From: Candidatus Aminicenantota bacterium
GTDB taxonomy: Bacteria > Acidobacteriota > Aminicenantia > Aminicenantales > UBA4085
DNA length: 64,000 nucleotides
Direction: 5' to 3'
NCBI GenBank assembly: GCA_003141555.1
Contig: PLMN01000030.1
Location: 30,095 to 94,094, forward strand
In this document: in pieces, positions 9,019 to 17,231 of the stretch
Numbering within the stretch: position 1 is the first letter of the stretch
How the letters are laid out: the number at the start of each line of letters is the position of its first letter
Program-made: the position numbers and the translations under genes
The notes under the pieces: generated by a model
What the model was told of the DNA's origin: nothing
What the model saw: only the letters and a program-made list of their open reading frames with translations
The model's database searches: none

Positions 9019-9612
9019 ATGCTCAACGAGACCAAACCGTTTTTCGTCCATCCAACAGCCATCGTCGACGACGACGTCGAGATCGGGGAAGGCACCAAGA
9101 TCTGGCACTTCTCCCATATCCAGTCCGGCGCCCGGATCGGAAAGTTCTGCACGCTCGGGCAAAACGTCAACGTGGCCAACAACGTCCCGATCGGAAATTA
9201 CGTCAAGATCCAAAACAACGTCTCGATCTACGAGGGCGTGATTCTCGAAGATTACGTCTTCTGCGGCCCGTCCATGGTCTTCACGAATATCGATGTCCCC
9301 CGGAGCAAGTACCCCCAGCGCGGGGCCGAGTTCTATGTCAAAACGCTCGTCAAAGAGGGCGCATCGCTCGGCGCCAATTCAACGATCGTCTGCGGCCATG
9401 CCATCGGCCGCTTCGCCTTCATCGGGGCGGGAGCGGTGGTGACCAAGGATGTCCCCGATTTCGCTCTCGTCGTCGGCAACCCGGCCCGCCTCGTCGGCTG
9501 GATGAGCGAGGCGGGCGCCCGGCTGGCGTTTGACAAGAACGGGATCGCGCTTTGCGAGCGCTCCAAGAAGCGCTACAAGCTCGAAAACGGCCGCGTTTCC
9601 GAGATCTCCTGA
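9019..9612 (+). CDS. wbpD: Hexapeptide-repeat N-acetyltransferase, WbpD-like
   Basis: A 197-residue left-handed beta-helix acyltransferase. The hexapeptide repeats run from about residue 12 to 150 and include IWHFSHIQSGARIG and KIQNNVSIYEGV, which closely match WbpD-type UDP-3-amino uronate N-acetyltransferases; the C-terminal turn VVTKDVPDFALVVGNPARLV is typical of the superfamily. It follows the oxidoreductase by one base. The pathway also needs a PLP aminotransferase (WbpE), which is not in this window. Confidence 0.83.
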   Translation: MLNETKPFFVHPTAIVDDDVEIGEGTKIWHFSHIQSGARIGKFCTLGQNVNVANNVPIGNYVKIQNNVSIYEGVILEDYVFCGPSMVFTNIDVPRSKYPQRGAEFYVKTLVKEGASLGANSTIVCGHAIGRFAFIGAGAVVTKDVPDFALVVGNPARLVGWMSEAGARLAFDKNGIALCERSKKRYKLENGRVSEIS

Positions 9613-9661
9613 GGGAAAGTCGTCGAGTGAAGAAACAATTTATTATCGAGGTTATCATCCC

Positions 9662-10678
9662 ATGAAAAAAGCACTGGTCTGCGGCGCGGGCGGGTTCATC
9701 GCCAGCCATCTGGTCAAGCGGCTGAAAAAGGAAGGCTATTGGGTGCGCGGGGTCGACCTCAAGCGCCCCGAGTTTTCGGCAACGGCCGCCGACGATTTCA
9801 AGATTCTTGATCTGCGTGAGGAGAAGAGTTGCGCGGCGGCCCTGGACCCGGCGGGCGTCCCGGACGACGCGCGAAACGCGGGGGGCCCAGGCTCAAGAGA
9901 GCCGGGCGGCGGTCTGTTCGACGAAGTCTATCAGCTGGCGGCCGACATGGGCGGAATGGGCTTCATCCACTCGGCCGAGTGCGAGATCATGCGGAACAGC
10001 GCCCTGATCAACATCAACATGACTCACGCGGCCGCGACGCATGGGGTGAAACGCTACTTCTTCTCCTCGTCCGCCTGCGTGTACCGCGACATGGAAGCCC
10101 ACGAGGCCGAGCTGACCGAGGAGCAAGCCTACCCCGCCCTGCCCGACAACGAGTACGGCTGGGAGAAGCTCTACGCCGAGCGGATGGCCATGGCTTACGG
10201 CCGCCGGTTCGGCATGACCATCCGGCTGGCCCGGTTCCAGAACACCTACGGCCCGGAAGGGACGTGGCGGGGCGGCCGCGAGAAGGCGCCGGCCGCGCTT
10301 TGCCGGAAGATCGCCGAAGCCGACGACGGCGGGACGATCGAGGTCTGGGGCGCGGGAGACGCGATGCGGGCTTACACCTACATCGACGACCTGGTGGACG
10401 GGATCGTCCGCTTGATGCGGAGCGACCTCGAGAACGGAGTGAACATCGGGCGGCAGGAATACGTCTCGGTGGACGAGCTGGTCAAGACGATCGCCGGCGT
10501 CGCGGGCAAGAAGATCAAGATGAACCACGTGAAGGGGCCGGTGGGCGTGCGGGCCCGCAATTTCACCAACGACCGGATCAAGTCGACCGGCTGGGAAAGC
10601 AGGTTCTCGCTGACGGAGGGGATCGCGCGGACGTATCCGTGGATCAGGGAACAGGTGGAGAAGGCCAAGAAGGGGTGA
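9662..10678 (+). CDS. GDP-mannose 3,5-epimerase-like extended SDR
   Basis: The 338-residue protein strongly resembles plant-type GDP-mannose 3,5-epimerase, which makes GDP-L-galactose and GDP-gulose. Visible motifs are GAGGFIASHL, QLAADMGGMGF, SSSACVY (catalytic Cys), YGWEKLYAE (Tyr and Lys) and GGREKAPAA (second catalytic Lys). The C-terminal region ITxxxGVRARNF matches as well. I start at the ATG at 9662, since the upstream open frame merely runs over the previous gene's end. Residues about 59-83 are a Gly/Pro/Ala-rich insertion not expected in the family and containing a DNA palindrome (9885-9907). The stop overlaps the next ATG (TGATG). Confidence 0.85.
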   Translation: MKKALVCGAGGFIASHLVKRLKKEGYWVRGVDLKRPEFSATAADDFKILDLREEKSCAAALDPAGVPDDARNAGGPGSREPGGGLFDEVYQLAADMGGMGFIHSAECEIMRNSALININMTHAAATHGVKRYFFSSSACVYRDMEAHEAELTEEQAYPALPDNEYGWEKLYAERMAMAYGRRFGMTIRLARFQNTYGPEGTWRGGREKAPAALCRKIAEADDGGTIEVWGAGDAMRAYTYIDDLVDGIVRLMRSDLENGVNIGRQEYVSVDELVKTIAGVAGKKIKMNHVKGPVGVRARNFTNDRIKSTGWESRFSLTEGIARTYPWIREQVEKAKKG

Positions 10679-12423
10679 TGAAAGAAGAAAACGGCCGGCT
10701 GTTCGATCCCGAATCGGCGTTCTCCGCGGACGATCTCGTCTCGGTCATCCGCAATGCGGGCCCGGAAACGCAGGCGGATTGGCTGCTGAAGTGCATAAGA
10801 GAAGGGCGGGAGATTGCGGGATCCCCGGTCAATAATAAGAGGAGATTGCCACGCACCCCCCCGCTTTGCGGCGACGTGCTCGCAATGACAATGAATGTCA
10901 TCCCGAGCGAAGCGAAGGGATCGTGTGGGCAGTCCACGCAGTTGCGGCTCTCCCGAATCGTGCACACGCTGGGATCGGCGATCGTCAAGTTCGGCGAAGA
11001 GCCCGGGCAACGGGCGGGAGTCCGGAAGATTCTCGGCACCGTGTATGGCCGGCTGACCCGGCGGGAGAAAGCCTGGCTGGCTTCGCTTGGAATAGCCGCG
11101 GGGTCCGCAAAAAGCCCACGCGTCTGGGCGAACGCTCTCCATGACGCCGCGTTCGAGAACATCAGCCGGACGATCGTCTACGGGCAGGAAAAGCGGGCGA
11201 GACGGCCGCAAAACGCCATCCGTTCGGACGAGATCATCTGGGGGCGGGCGCCCGTGCGCCTCGACCTGGGCGGCGGCTGGACCGACACGCCGCCCTACTC
11301 CCTGGAAAACGGGGGCTGCGTCATCAACGCGGCCGTCGACCTGAACGGGCAGCCGCCGATTCAAGTGTATGCCCGGGTCATCCCGGAGCCCGTCATCCGG
11401 ATCTATTCCATCGACCACGGCGCCCAGCTGACGATCCGGACGATGGCCGATCTCTTGGACTACCGTCTCCCGACGAGCAAGTTCGGTCTGGCGAAGGCCA
11501 CGCTGGCGCTTTGCGGATTCGGACCGGGGGAGGAAGGGCGGCGGGGCGGCGCAGGGCGCGGCCGGGCCGGGCGAGGCGAATCGCTGAAAGAGCGCTTGAA
11601 GGCATTCGGCGGCGGCATCGAGCTCTCGACGCTCGCCGCGATCCCGAGCGGCAGCGGGCTGGGCACGTCGAGCATCATGGGGGCGGTGTTGATGGCTGTC
11701 GTCCATCGGATGATCGGCCGCGAGGTCGCGCCGCGGGAGCTGTTCAATCTCGTCTTGCAGCTTGAACAGGAGCTGACGACCGGTGGTGGCTGGCAGGACC
11801 AGGTCGGCGGCGTGCTGCCGGGGGTCAAGATGATCCGGACGGAACCCGGCATGGTCCCGGACCCGCGCATTCATTACGTCACGGCCGACGTGCTGGATCC
11901 GAAAGGAAATTTATGGAACGGCGGGCGGATCGCCGGACGGACGGGCGGCGGAGCCGATCGCCTGGCTAACGGTGGACAGACGCTCCTTTATTACACCGGG
12001 CTGCGGCGGCTGGCCAAGAACATCCTCAGGGCGGTCGTCGGGAATTATCTCGACCGCGATCGTGACGCGATCGCCACCCTGCGCGAGCTCCGCGAATACC
12101 CGCCGAAGATGAGCGAGGCCATGGCCGCCAAGGACATGCGCCGCTTCGGCGAGCTGATCGACCTGGCCTGGCGGCTGAACAAGCGGATCGACCCGGACTC
12201 GACGACGCCCGTGATCGAATCGATCCTGGAGAGGATCAAGAAGCATATCTGGGGGGCGAAGCTCCTGGGGGCGGGCGGGGGCGGGTTCCTGCTGATCGTC
12301 GCCAAGTCGCCGGCGGAGGCCGCCAAGGTGCGGCGGATTCTCGAGGGTGCGCCGCCGAACGACCGCGCCCGCTTTTTCGAGTACGACGTCAGCAGAGAGG
12401 GACTGAATGTCACCGTCTGCTAA
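10678..12423 (+). CDS. L-fucokinase-like GHMP kinase with short N-terminal region
   Basis: The C-terminal part of this 581-residue protein matches the kinase half of FKP (fucokinase/GDP-fucose pyrophosphorylase): IWGRAPVRLDLGGGWTDTPP at about residue 184, the GHMP ATP loop PSGSGLGTSS near 325, and the C-terminal GAGGGGFLL motif. The pyrophosphorylase half is absent; the first 180 or so residues are helical and contain an insertion (about residues 56-83) encoded by a dispersed repeat. Two more Gly/Arg-rich patches sit near residues 283-300 and 420-435. It should phosphorylate L-fucose or a related sugar. The ATG overlaps the epimerase stop, so the two are coupled and may supply one GDP-sugar. 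Confidence 0.8.
   Translation: MKEENGRLFDPESAFSADDLVSVIRNAGPETQADWLLKCIREGREIAGSPVNNKRRLPRTPPLCGDVLAMTMNVIPSEAKGSCGQSTQLRLSRIVHTLGSAIVKFGEEPGQRAGVRKILGTVYGRLTRREKAWLASLGIAAGSAKSPRVWANALHDAAFENISRTIVYGQEKRARRPQNAIRSDEIIWGRAPVRLDLGGGWTDTPPYSLENGGCVINAAVDLNGQPPIQVYARVIPEPVIRIYSIDHGAQLTIRTMADLLDYRLPTSKFGLAKATLALCGFGPGEEGRRGGAGRGRAGRGESLKERLKAFGGGIELSTLAAIPSGSGLGTSSIMGAVLMAVVHRMIGREVAPRELFNLVLQLEQELTTGGGWQDQVGGVLPGVKMIRTEPGMVPDPRIHYVTADVLDPKGNLWNGGRIAGRTGGGADRLANGGQTLLYYTGLRRLAKNILRAVVGNYLDRDRDAIATLRELREYPPKMSEAMAAKDMRRFGELIDLAWRLNKRIDPDSTTPVIESILERIKKHIWGAKLLGAGGGGFLLIVAKSPAEAAKVRRILEGAPPNDRARFFEYDVSREGLNVTVC
10843..10925. repeat. Dispersed repeat (family E) inside the fucokinase gene
   Basis: Two known-looking modules, GAGATTGCCACGC...CGCAATGACA and TGTCATCCCGAGCGAAGCGA, lie side by side and are partly inverted. 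Such modules occur widely in bacterial intergenic DNA. Here the element is in frame and translated. A second, partial copy stands at 21358-21422. Confidence 0.7.
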
Positions 12424-12426
12424 TAG

Positions 12427-12513
12427 GGAGACACAATACCTATTTCCCTATTTCGGCGCTTCCCTTTGCGGGTGATTTTCCCGGATAAATAGGGAATTAG
12501 GTATTGTGTCTCC
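12427..12513. repeat. Inverted repeat element (family A) after the fucokinase gene
   Basis: Arms of about 27 bp at 12427-12453 and 12487-12513 begin GGAGACACAATACC and are nearly perfect complements around a 33-bp loop. The element starts right after the stop codon and could form a strong cruciform or RNA hairpin. It belongs to the same style as 13942-14010 and 17707-17777. Confidence 0.8.
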
Positions 12514-12581
12514 AATTAGGGCGCCCCACGGCGTCGCCGCCGATTGACATTTCCCGCCTCCAAATCTATCATGGGACTTTG

Positions 12582-12634
12582 GAAATTGGGGACATAACCC
12601 TTTTCTCTTGAAAAGGGATTGTGTCCCCAATTTC
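12582..12634. repeat. Inverted repeat (family A) upstream of trxA
   Basis: GAAATTGGGGAC at 12582 pairs with GTCCCCAATTTC ending at 12634, with a second inner pair CCCTTTT/AAAAGGG around a short loop. It lies 55 bp upstream of the trxA start and contains an in-frame GTG that would add an unnatural extension to thioredoxin. Confidence 0.75.
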
Positions 12635-12689
12635 TTCTATCGCGCCCCCCGAGGGCGGGGGCGGCCGGTCGGATCTGGAGGAGGTCAAA

Positions 12690-13016
12690 TTGTCCGAGAA
12701 TATCGTCACCGTCACCGATGCCAACTTCGAGGAGGAGGTCCTCAAGTCTCCCCTGCCCGTGATCGTGGATTTCTGGGCCGTGTGGTGCGTGCCCTGCAAG
12801 ATGATCGCCCCGACCGTGGACCAGATCGCGATTGAATATAAGGATAAGCTCAAAGTCGGCAAGCTCGACGTTGACGCCAGCCGGGCCGTGCCCGCGAAAT
12901 ACGGCGTCCGGGGCATCCCCACGATTCTTCTGTTCAAGGGCGGCCAGCTCAAGGAGACGATCGTCGGCGCCCTGCCGAAAGACAAGATCGTCGCGGTCAT
13001 CAGTAAACACTTTTAA
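12690..13016 (+). CDS. trxA: Thioredoxin
   Basis: A 108-residue thioredoxin, exactly the family length. The active site is WCVPC at residues 32-36 (Val in place of the usual Gly), followed by the cis-proline loop GIPTILLF. It reduces protein disulfides and is recycled by the thioredoxin reductase encoded next. I choose the TTG at 12690: GGAGGAGG stands 6-8 nt upstream and this gives the standard N-terminus, whereas the frame's earlier GTG at 12621 lies inside a repeat. TAA is immediately followed by the ATG of trxB. Confidence 0.92.
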   Translation: MSENIVTVTDANFEEEVLKSPLPVIVDFWAVWCVPCKMIAPTVDQIAIEYKDKLKVGKLDVDASRAVPAKYGVRGIPTILLFKGGQLKETIVGALPKDKIVAVISKHF

Positions 13017-13934
13017 ATGGAAGCTTGCGACGTCGTCATCGTCGGCGCGGGGCCGGCCGGCTTATCCGCGGCGCTTTACACGGGGCGGGCGCGCTTGTCG
13101 ACGATCGTCCTCGAGAAATCGATCCCCGGGGGCCAGATCCTCGTCACCGATTGGATCGAGAACTACCCCGGCTTCCCCGACGGCATCGCCCCCTTCGACC
13201 TGATGGACAAGTTCCGCGCCCAGGCGGAGGCGTTCGGGGCGAAGATCGTGACCGACGACGCCCGGACGATCGTCCGGGATGGCGACGGCTGGATCGTCAA
13301 GGGCGGCGCCGCGGATTACAGGGCCCGGGCGGTCATCGTCGCCACGGGCGCGGCGTATCGGCGGCTCGGCCTGCCCAATGAGGCCAATCTCGTGGGGAAG
13401 GGCGTGTCGTACTGCGCCACGTGCGACGGGGCGTTCTTCCGCGACAGCGAGATCGCGGTCGTGGGTGGAGGCGATCAAGCGTTGATGGAAGCCATCTTCC
13501 TGACGAAATTCGCCAAGACCGTGCACCTCATCCACCGGCGCGACGCGTTCCGCGGGACCAAGATCCTCCAGGAGAGGGTCGCGGCCAACGCCAAGATCGC
13601 GGTCCACTGGAGCTCGGTCATCGTAGAGCTTCGGGGCGAGGACAAGCTCGAGGCGCTGCTGCTCAAGAACACCCAGAGCGGGACGGAGCACGCGCTCGAG
13701 GTCGAGGGCCTGTTCGTCTCGATCGGCATGGACCCGCTGAACGAAATGGTCAAAGGGCTCGTGGAACTGAACGAATGGGGCGAGATCGTCGTCAAGCCCA
13801 ACATGGCCACGTCGCAGCCCGGCATCTTCGCCGCAGGCGATATCATCGACTTCACCCCGCACCAAGTGGCCACGGCGGTCGGCACGGGCGTCCACGCGGC
13901 CATCAGCGTGGACGAATATCTAAGCCAAAAGTGA
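13017..13934 (+). CDS. trxB: Thioredoxin reductase
   Basis: The 305-residue flavoprotein passes electrons from NAD(P)H to thioredoxin. It has the FAD motif VGAGPAG near residue 10, the redox CATC at residues 133-136, the second dinucleotide motif VVGGGDQALMEA and the C-terminal FAD motif GIFAAGDI. The second dinucleotide site has HRRDAFRG, consistent with NADPH use. Its ATG abuts the trxA stop, so the two genes form an operon. A family A repeat follows directly and may end the transcript. Confidence 0.95.
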   Translation: MEACDVVIVGAGPAGLSAALYTGRARLSTIVLEKSIPGGQILVTDWIENYPGFPDGIAPFDLMDKFRAQAEAFGAKIVTDDARTIVRDGDGWIVKGGAADYRARAVIVATGAAYRRLGLPNEANLVGKGVSYCATCDGAFFRDSEIAVVGGGDQALMEAIFLTKFAKTVHLIHRRDAFRGTKILQERVAANAKIAVHWSSVIVELRGEDKLEALLLKNTQSGTEHALEVEGLFVSIGMDPLNEMVKGLVELNEWGEIVVKPNMATSQPGIFAAGDIIDFTPHQVATAVGTGVHAAISVDEYLSQK

Positions 13935-13941
13935 CGCGCGA

Positions 13942-14036
13942 GAAAAAGGGGACACAGAACACTCGCCAGCTTTCAGTAACAAGAAATCGGGGTTCTGTGT
14001 CCCCTTTTTCTGGGGTTCAGTGTCCCCTTTTTCTCG
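13942..14036. repeat. Inverted repeat element (family A) between trxB and lpxD
   Basis: A perfect 19-bp inverted pair (13942-13960 and 13992-14010; GGGGACACAGAAC core) is followed by a third, half copy ending near 14034. It separates the convergent trxB and lpxD genes, so the hairpin with its T-tract could terminate transcription in both directions. Confidence 0.85.
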
Positions 14037-14044
14037 CCCCTTTT

Positions 14045-15091
14045 TCAGTGCTTTTCCAGCTCTTCCACCCGCGCCTTCAGCCTCTTGACTTCCTTCACCA
14101 GGTCGTAGAGCAGCGGGGCGGCGGCCCAGAACTTGCGCCAGACGCGCACGTCGAGGTGCGGGCTCCCCGAAACGAACGACCCCGACGGGATGTCGTTCGT
14201 CACGCCCGTTTTGGCGGCGATGATCACGTTCTCCCCGACGTCGATGTGGTCCGGGATGCCGACCTGGCCGCTGACGATCGTGTTCTTCCCGACCGTGGAG
14301 CTGCCGGCGACACCCGCCTGGGCGACGAGGAGCACGTTCTCCCCGATCTCGACGTTGTGGGCGACCATCACCAGGTCGTCGATCTTCGTCCCGCGGCGGA
14401 CGATCGTGACGCCCAGGGCGGCCCGGTCCACGGTCGAATTCGCTCCGATCTCGACATCGTCCTCGATGACGACCGTCCCGATCTGGGGGATCTTGATGTG
14501 GCGGCCGTCCTCGCCCTTGAGGTAGCTATAGCCGTCGGCGCCGATCACGACGCCGTTATGGAGGGTGACCCGGTCGCCCAGGCGCACGCCTTCGCGGAGG
14601 GAAACCTGGGAATGGAGGATGCAGCCGGCGCCGACCTTGACGCGGGGATAGATCGAAACGAGCGGGAAGACGACCGTGCCGTCGCCGATGTCCGCGCCCT
14701 CGCCCACGACGCAATGGGCACCGATCGAAACGCCCTTGCCCAGGCGGGCCGACGGTGCGACTACGGCCGTCGGGTGGATCCCGGGCGCGGGGAGCTCGGG
14801 CGGGTGGAAGATCCCGGTCGCGCGCACAAAGGCGAGTTGCGGGTTGTCGGCGCGAAGGACGGGGATGCGGTCGAAAGGCTCGCCGGGCGGGAGGATCGCG
14901 GCGGCGGCCGATGAGGCCGCCTTCTCGAGGGCGGCCCGCAGCTTCGCGGTGGGCGGGGCGGTCATGAAGACGAGGTCTCCCCGGCCGGCCACGGCCGCGT
15001 TCAGGGCGGCGACGCCCGTGAGAACGACGGCGCCGTCGCCCTCGTAGGGGAGGCCGAGCCGCGAGGCCAGCTCCTTGATCGTCAGTTGCAT
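14045..15091 (-). CDS. lpxD: UDP-3-O-acylglucosamine N-acyltransferase
   Basis: Adds the amide-linked acyl chain in lipid A synthesis. The 348-residue protein has the N-terminal LpxD uridine-binding domain (about 1-100), about ten hexapeptide turns forming a left-handed beta-helix (about 105-310) and a C-terminal helix (KEVKRLKARVEEL). The catalytic histidine is in LVMVAHNVEIG, and GYSYLKGEDGRHIKIPQ matches the substrate loop. It confirms a lipid A-type outer membrane together with lptD. No lpxA or fabZ lies next to it, so the usual lpx cluster is dispersed. Confidence 0.95.
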   Translation of the reverse strand: MQLTIKELASRLGLPYEGDGAVVLTGVAALNAAVAGRGDLVFMTAPPTAKLRAALEKAASSAAAAILPPGEPFDRIPVLRADNPQLAFVRATGIFHPPELPAPGIHPTAVVAPSARLGKGVSIGAHCVVGEGADIGDGTVVFPLVSIYPRVKVGAGCILHSQVSLREGVRLGDRVTLHNGVVIGADGYSYLKGEDGRHIKIPQIGTVVIEDDVEIGANSTVDRAALGVTIVRRGTKIDDLVMVAHNVEIGENVLLVAQAGVAGSSTVGKNTIVSGQVGIPDHIDVGENVIIAAKTGVTNDIPSGSFVSGSPHLDVRVWRKFWAAAPLLYDLVKEVKRLKARVEELEKH

Positions 15092-15108
15092 ATCAGGCTC
15101 CCAATGTC

Positions 15109-15114
15109 ATTATA
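15109..15114 (-). promoter_or_regulatory. Possible -10 box for lpxD
   Basis: A minus-strand TATAAT lies 18 bp upstream of the lpxD ATG, overlapping the 3' end region of the membrane protein gene. No convincing -35 hexamer is seen at the proper distance, so this is tentative. Confidence 0.35.
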
Positions 15115-15116
15115 CT

Positions 15117-15998
15117 TCACGCGCGCTTCGCCACCGCCTTCTCCCCCATCCGCTCGTTCAAGACCACGGCCAGCTCCGCGCCCCAGAGGAGGATGACAAG
15201 GGAAAATGTGATCCATAGGAGAAAGAAGATAATCGACATCAACGTCCCCTTGACGAGCTGCGACAGGACGACTCCCACCACCGAGAACTTGGCCACATAG
15301 ATGACGAAGACCCGCTTGAAGATCTCCCAGAGGAACGCCCCGATCGCCGCGGCCGCGATCGCGGCCCGCATCCGGATCTTCACCTCGGGGATGATGCGGT
15401 AGAGCGTCAACAAGACCAGGAAGCCCAGGGCGAACGGGGCGAAGTACTGGAGGAACACGCTGTCGATCGTCTTCATCACGCCCGGGTTGATGTTCTCCTT
15501 GACGAAGGCGCTGGCCGAGACCGCCCGATGGGCGGCCGTCCAGATCAGGGTGATCGAGAGCGACAGGACGAGGATGGACGCGGTGACGAACATGATGAAG
15601 TATTCGAGGATCCGGTTGTAGAAGAACGACTTCTTCTCGGTCGTCCTGAAGATGGACTTGATGGCGAAGATCAGGTTGGAGAAGAGGAAGCTCCCGGCGA
15701 TGAACGAGCCCAACAGGCCGAACCAGCCCAGGTTGGTGGCGTTGTCGATCACGATGTCGAGCCGGTCGAAAAACGTCGGGTCGAGCTTGGCGAAGAAATC
15801 CTGGCTGAAGAGGTGGAGGCTATGGACGGCCATGCCCACATCGCCCAGGAACTGGTTGGCCACGAACGCCAGGAGAGCCAGGAGCGGGACGGCGCAGAGG
15901 AGGGCGAAATAGGAAATGACGACGGCGTGCCGGAAGCAGCGGTCGTCATTGAACCGCTTTAGGGAAGCGATAATGACCTGAAAGACCGGAGCCGCCAT
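15117..15998 (-). CDS. YihY/BrkB (virulence factor BrkB family) inner-membrane protein
   Basis: A 293-residue polytopic membrane protein with about six hydrophobic segments. Family features are FRHAVVISYFALLCAVPLLA in the first helix and the C-terminal motif FLLWITFSLVILLWGAEL. YihY/BrkB proteins were once thought to be RNase BN; their transport or envelope role is still unclear. I use the ATG at 15998 (MAAPVFQ), because the upstream 28 codons overlap repeat-like sequence. It is downstream of the F0 genes on the same strand but the link may be only positional. Confidence 0.85.
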   Translation of the reverse strand: MAAPVFQVIIASLKRFNDDRCFRHAVVISYFALLCAVPLLALLAFVANQFLGDVGMAVHSLHLFSQDFFAKLDPTFFDRLDIVIDNATNLGWFGLLGSFIAGSFLFSNLIFAIKSIFRTTEKKSFFYNRILEYFIMFVTASILVLSLSITLIWTAAHRAVSASAFVKENINPGVMKTIDSVFLQYFAPFALGFLVLLTLYRIIPEVKIRMRAAIAAAAIGAFLWEIFKRVFVIYVAKFSVVGVVLSQLVKGTLMSIIFFLLWITFSLVILLWGAELAVVLNERMGEKAVAKRA

Positions 15999-16063
15999 GC
16001 GATGTTCTCTCGGGGACACAATACTATGTCCAACGGAAGAAAAAAGGGGCGGATGAGCGAGGC

Positions 16064-16417
16064 TTAGGCGTACTGGCCCCATTTCACCATGAGGATGATG
16101 AAGGTGACGAGCAGGGCGTAAATGACCAGCGTCTCGATCAGGATCAGCCCCAGGAGCAGCAGGAAGCGGATGTGGGGCGCGGCGCCCGGGTTGCGGGAAA
16201 TCCCCTCGCAGGCGCTGCTGATGGCCTTGGCCTGGCAGAACGCGCCCGCGGCCGCGGCCAGGGTGATGATCGCGCCGCCGACGATGATCGACAGCTTGTA
16301 GAGGGAGGCCTTCGCCTCGCTCGGGCCGGCGCCGGCGGCTTCCTGGGCCAGGACGGGCGCGGCGGCGACCAGGGCAAAGAACACCAACAGCCCGAGGGCT
16401 TTCAGCTTCTTATTCAT
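16064..16417 (-). CDS. atpE: ATP synthase F0 subunit c with signal-like leader
   Basis: A 117-residue c subunit forming the ion-translocating ring. After an N-terminal signal-like hydrophobic leader ending PVLAQ (about residue 25), two long membrane helices flank the polar loop SRNPGA. The ion-binding carboxylate is Glu95 in LILIETLVIY. Gln62 in helix 1, Thr96 and Tyr100 line up with the Na+ ligands of Ilyobacter-type rings, so Na+ coupling is possible. The ATG at 16417 has AAGGAG six bases upstream; the longer reading is unlikely. It follows atpB on the minus strand. Confidence 0.93.
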   Translation of the reverse strand: MNKKLKALGLLVFFALVAAAPVLAQEAAGAGPSEAKASLYKLSIIVGGAIITLAAAAGAFCQAKAISSACEGISRNPGAAPHIRFLLLLGLILIETLVIYALLVTFIILMVKWGQYA

Positions 16418-16451
16418 CGTGACTCCTTTTTCCATATTTCCAGGAATATCC

Positions 16452-17231
16452 TCAAGCCTGCGCGTGGGCCTTGTGATCCTCGTGCTCTTCTTCTTCCTCA
16501 CCGGCGATGGCGCTCGAGATATAGATGGAGGCCAGCAGGACGAAGATGAACGCCTGCAGGAACCCGGTGAAGATCGAGAGAGCCATGAACGGCAGGGGCA
16601 GGAGGTAGGGGATGATCGTGCCGATGACGACGATCAGCACGTCCTCGGCGAAGATGTTGCTGAACAACCGGATCGAGAGCGACACGATCCGCGAGAAGTG
16701 GCTGATGAGCTCGATCGGGATCATGAGCGGGGCGAGCGCCGGGACGGGCCCCATGAACTGCTTCAGGTACTTGAAAAAGCCCTGGGCCTTCATGCCCTGG
16801 TAGTGGTAGTAGAAAAAGACCGTCAGGGCGCAGCCGATCGTGACGTTGAGCTTGCTCGTGGGCGACATGAACCCCGGGATGAGGCCCAGCAGGTTGGAGC
16901 AGAAGATGAACAGCCCGACCGTCCCGAGCATGGGCAGATATATGCGGCCTTCGGGGCCGATGATCTCGATCAGCTGCCCCTCGACGGCGGCGATGATGAG
17001 CTCGAGGATGTTCTGGAGCTTGCCGGGGACCATCTTCCGCTTGCGAGCGGCGAGTCCCAGAGTGATCGTCAGGAAGACGGCCACGATCAGGACCATCACC
17101 ACGTAATCGGGGATGCAGCTGGCCGGATCCTTGACCTTGAAGCCGATCAGGGCGAGGAGCGCGGCGACCGGCCGGCTGAAAAGGCGATTGAACAGGACGA
17201 CGATCGCCAGGCTCTGTTCTAGACCTTCCAT
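16452..17231 (-). CDS. atpB: ATP synthase F0 subunit a
   Basis: A 259-residue membrane protein forming the half-channels beside the c ring. The essential arginine is in SLSIRLFSN, and the PxSKLNVTIGCALTVFF and LxxIxPG-type segments match subunit a. Five to six membrane helices are apparent, with an acidic/His-rich C-terminal tail (EEEEEHEDHKAH). The start overlaps the upstream small membrane gene by 13 bp and atpE begins 34 bp downstream. No b, delta, alpha, gamma, beta or epsilon genes are found in the window, so the F1 operon must be elsewhere. Confidence 0.94.
   Translation of the reverse strand: MEGLEQSLAIVVLFNRLFSRPVAALLALIGFKVKDPASCIPDYVVMVLIVAVFLTITLGLAARKRKMVPGKLQNILELIIAAVEGQLIEIIGPEGRIYLPMLGTVGLFIFCSNLLGLIPGFMSPTSKLNVTIGCALTVFFYYHYQGMKAQGFFKYLKQFMGPVPALAPLMIPIELISHFSRIVSLSIRLFSNIFAEDVLIVVIGTIIPYLLPLPFMALSIFTGFLQAFIFVLLASIYISSAIAGEEEEEHEDHKAHAQA

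Noticed and set aside
12621..12689. Upstream extension of thioredoxin from a GTG
   Set aside because: It lies within a palindromic repeat and would add residues not seen in thioredoxins; the TTG at 12690 has a good ribosome-binding site.
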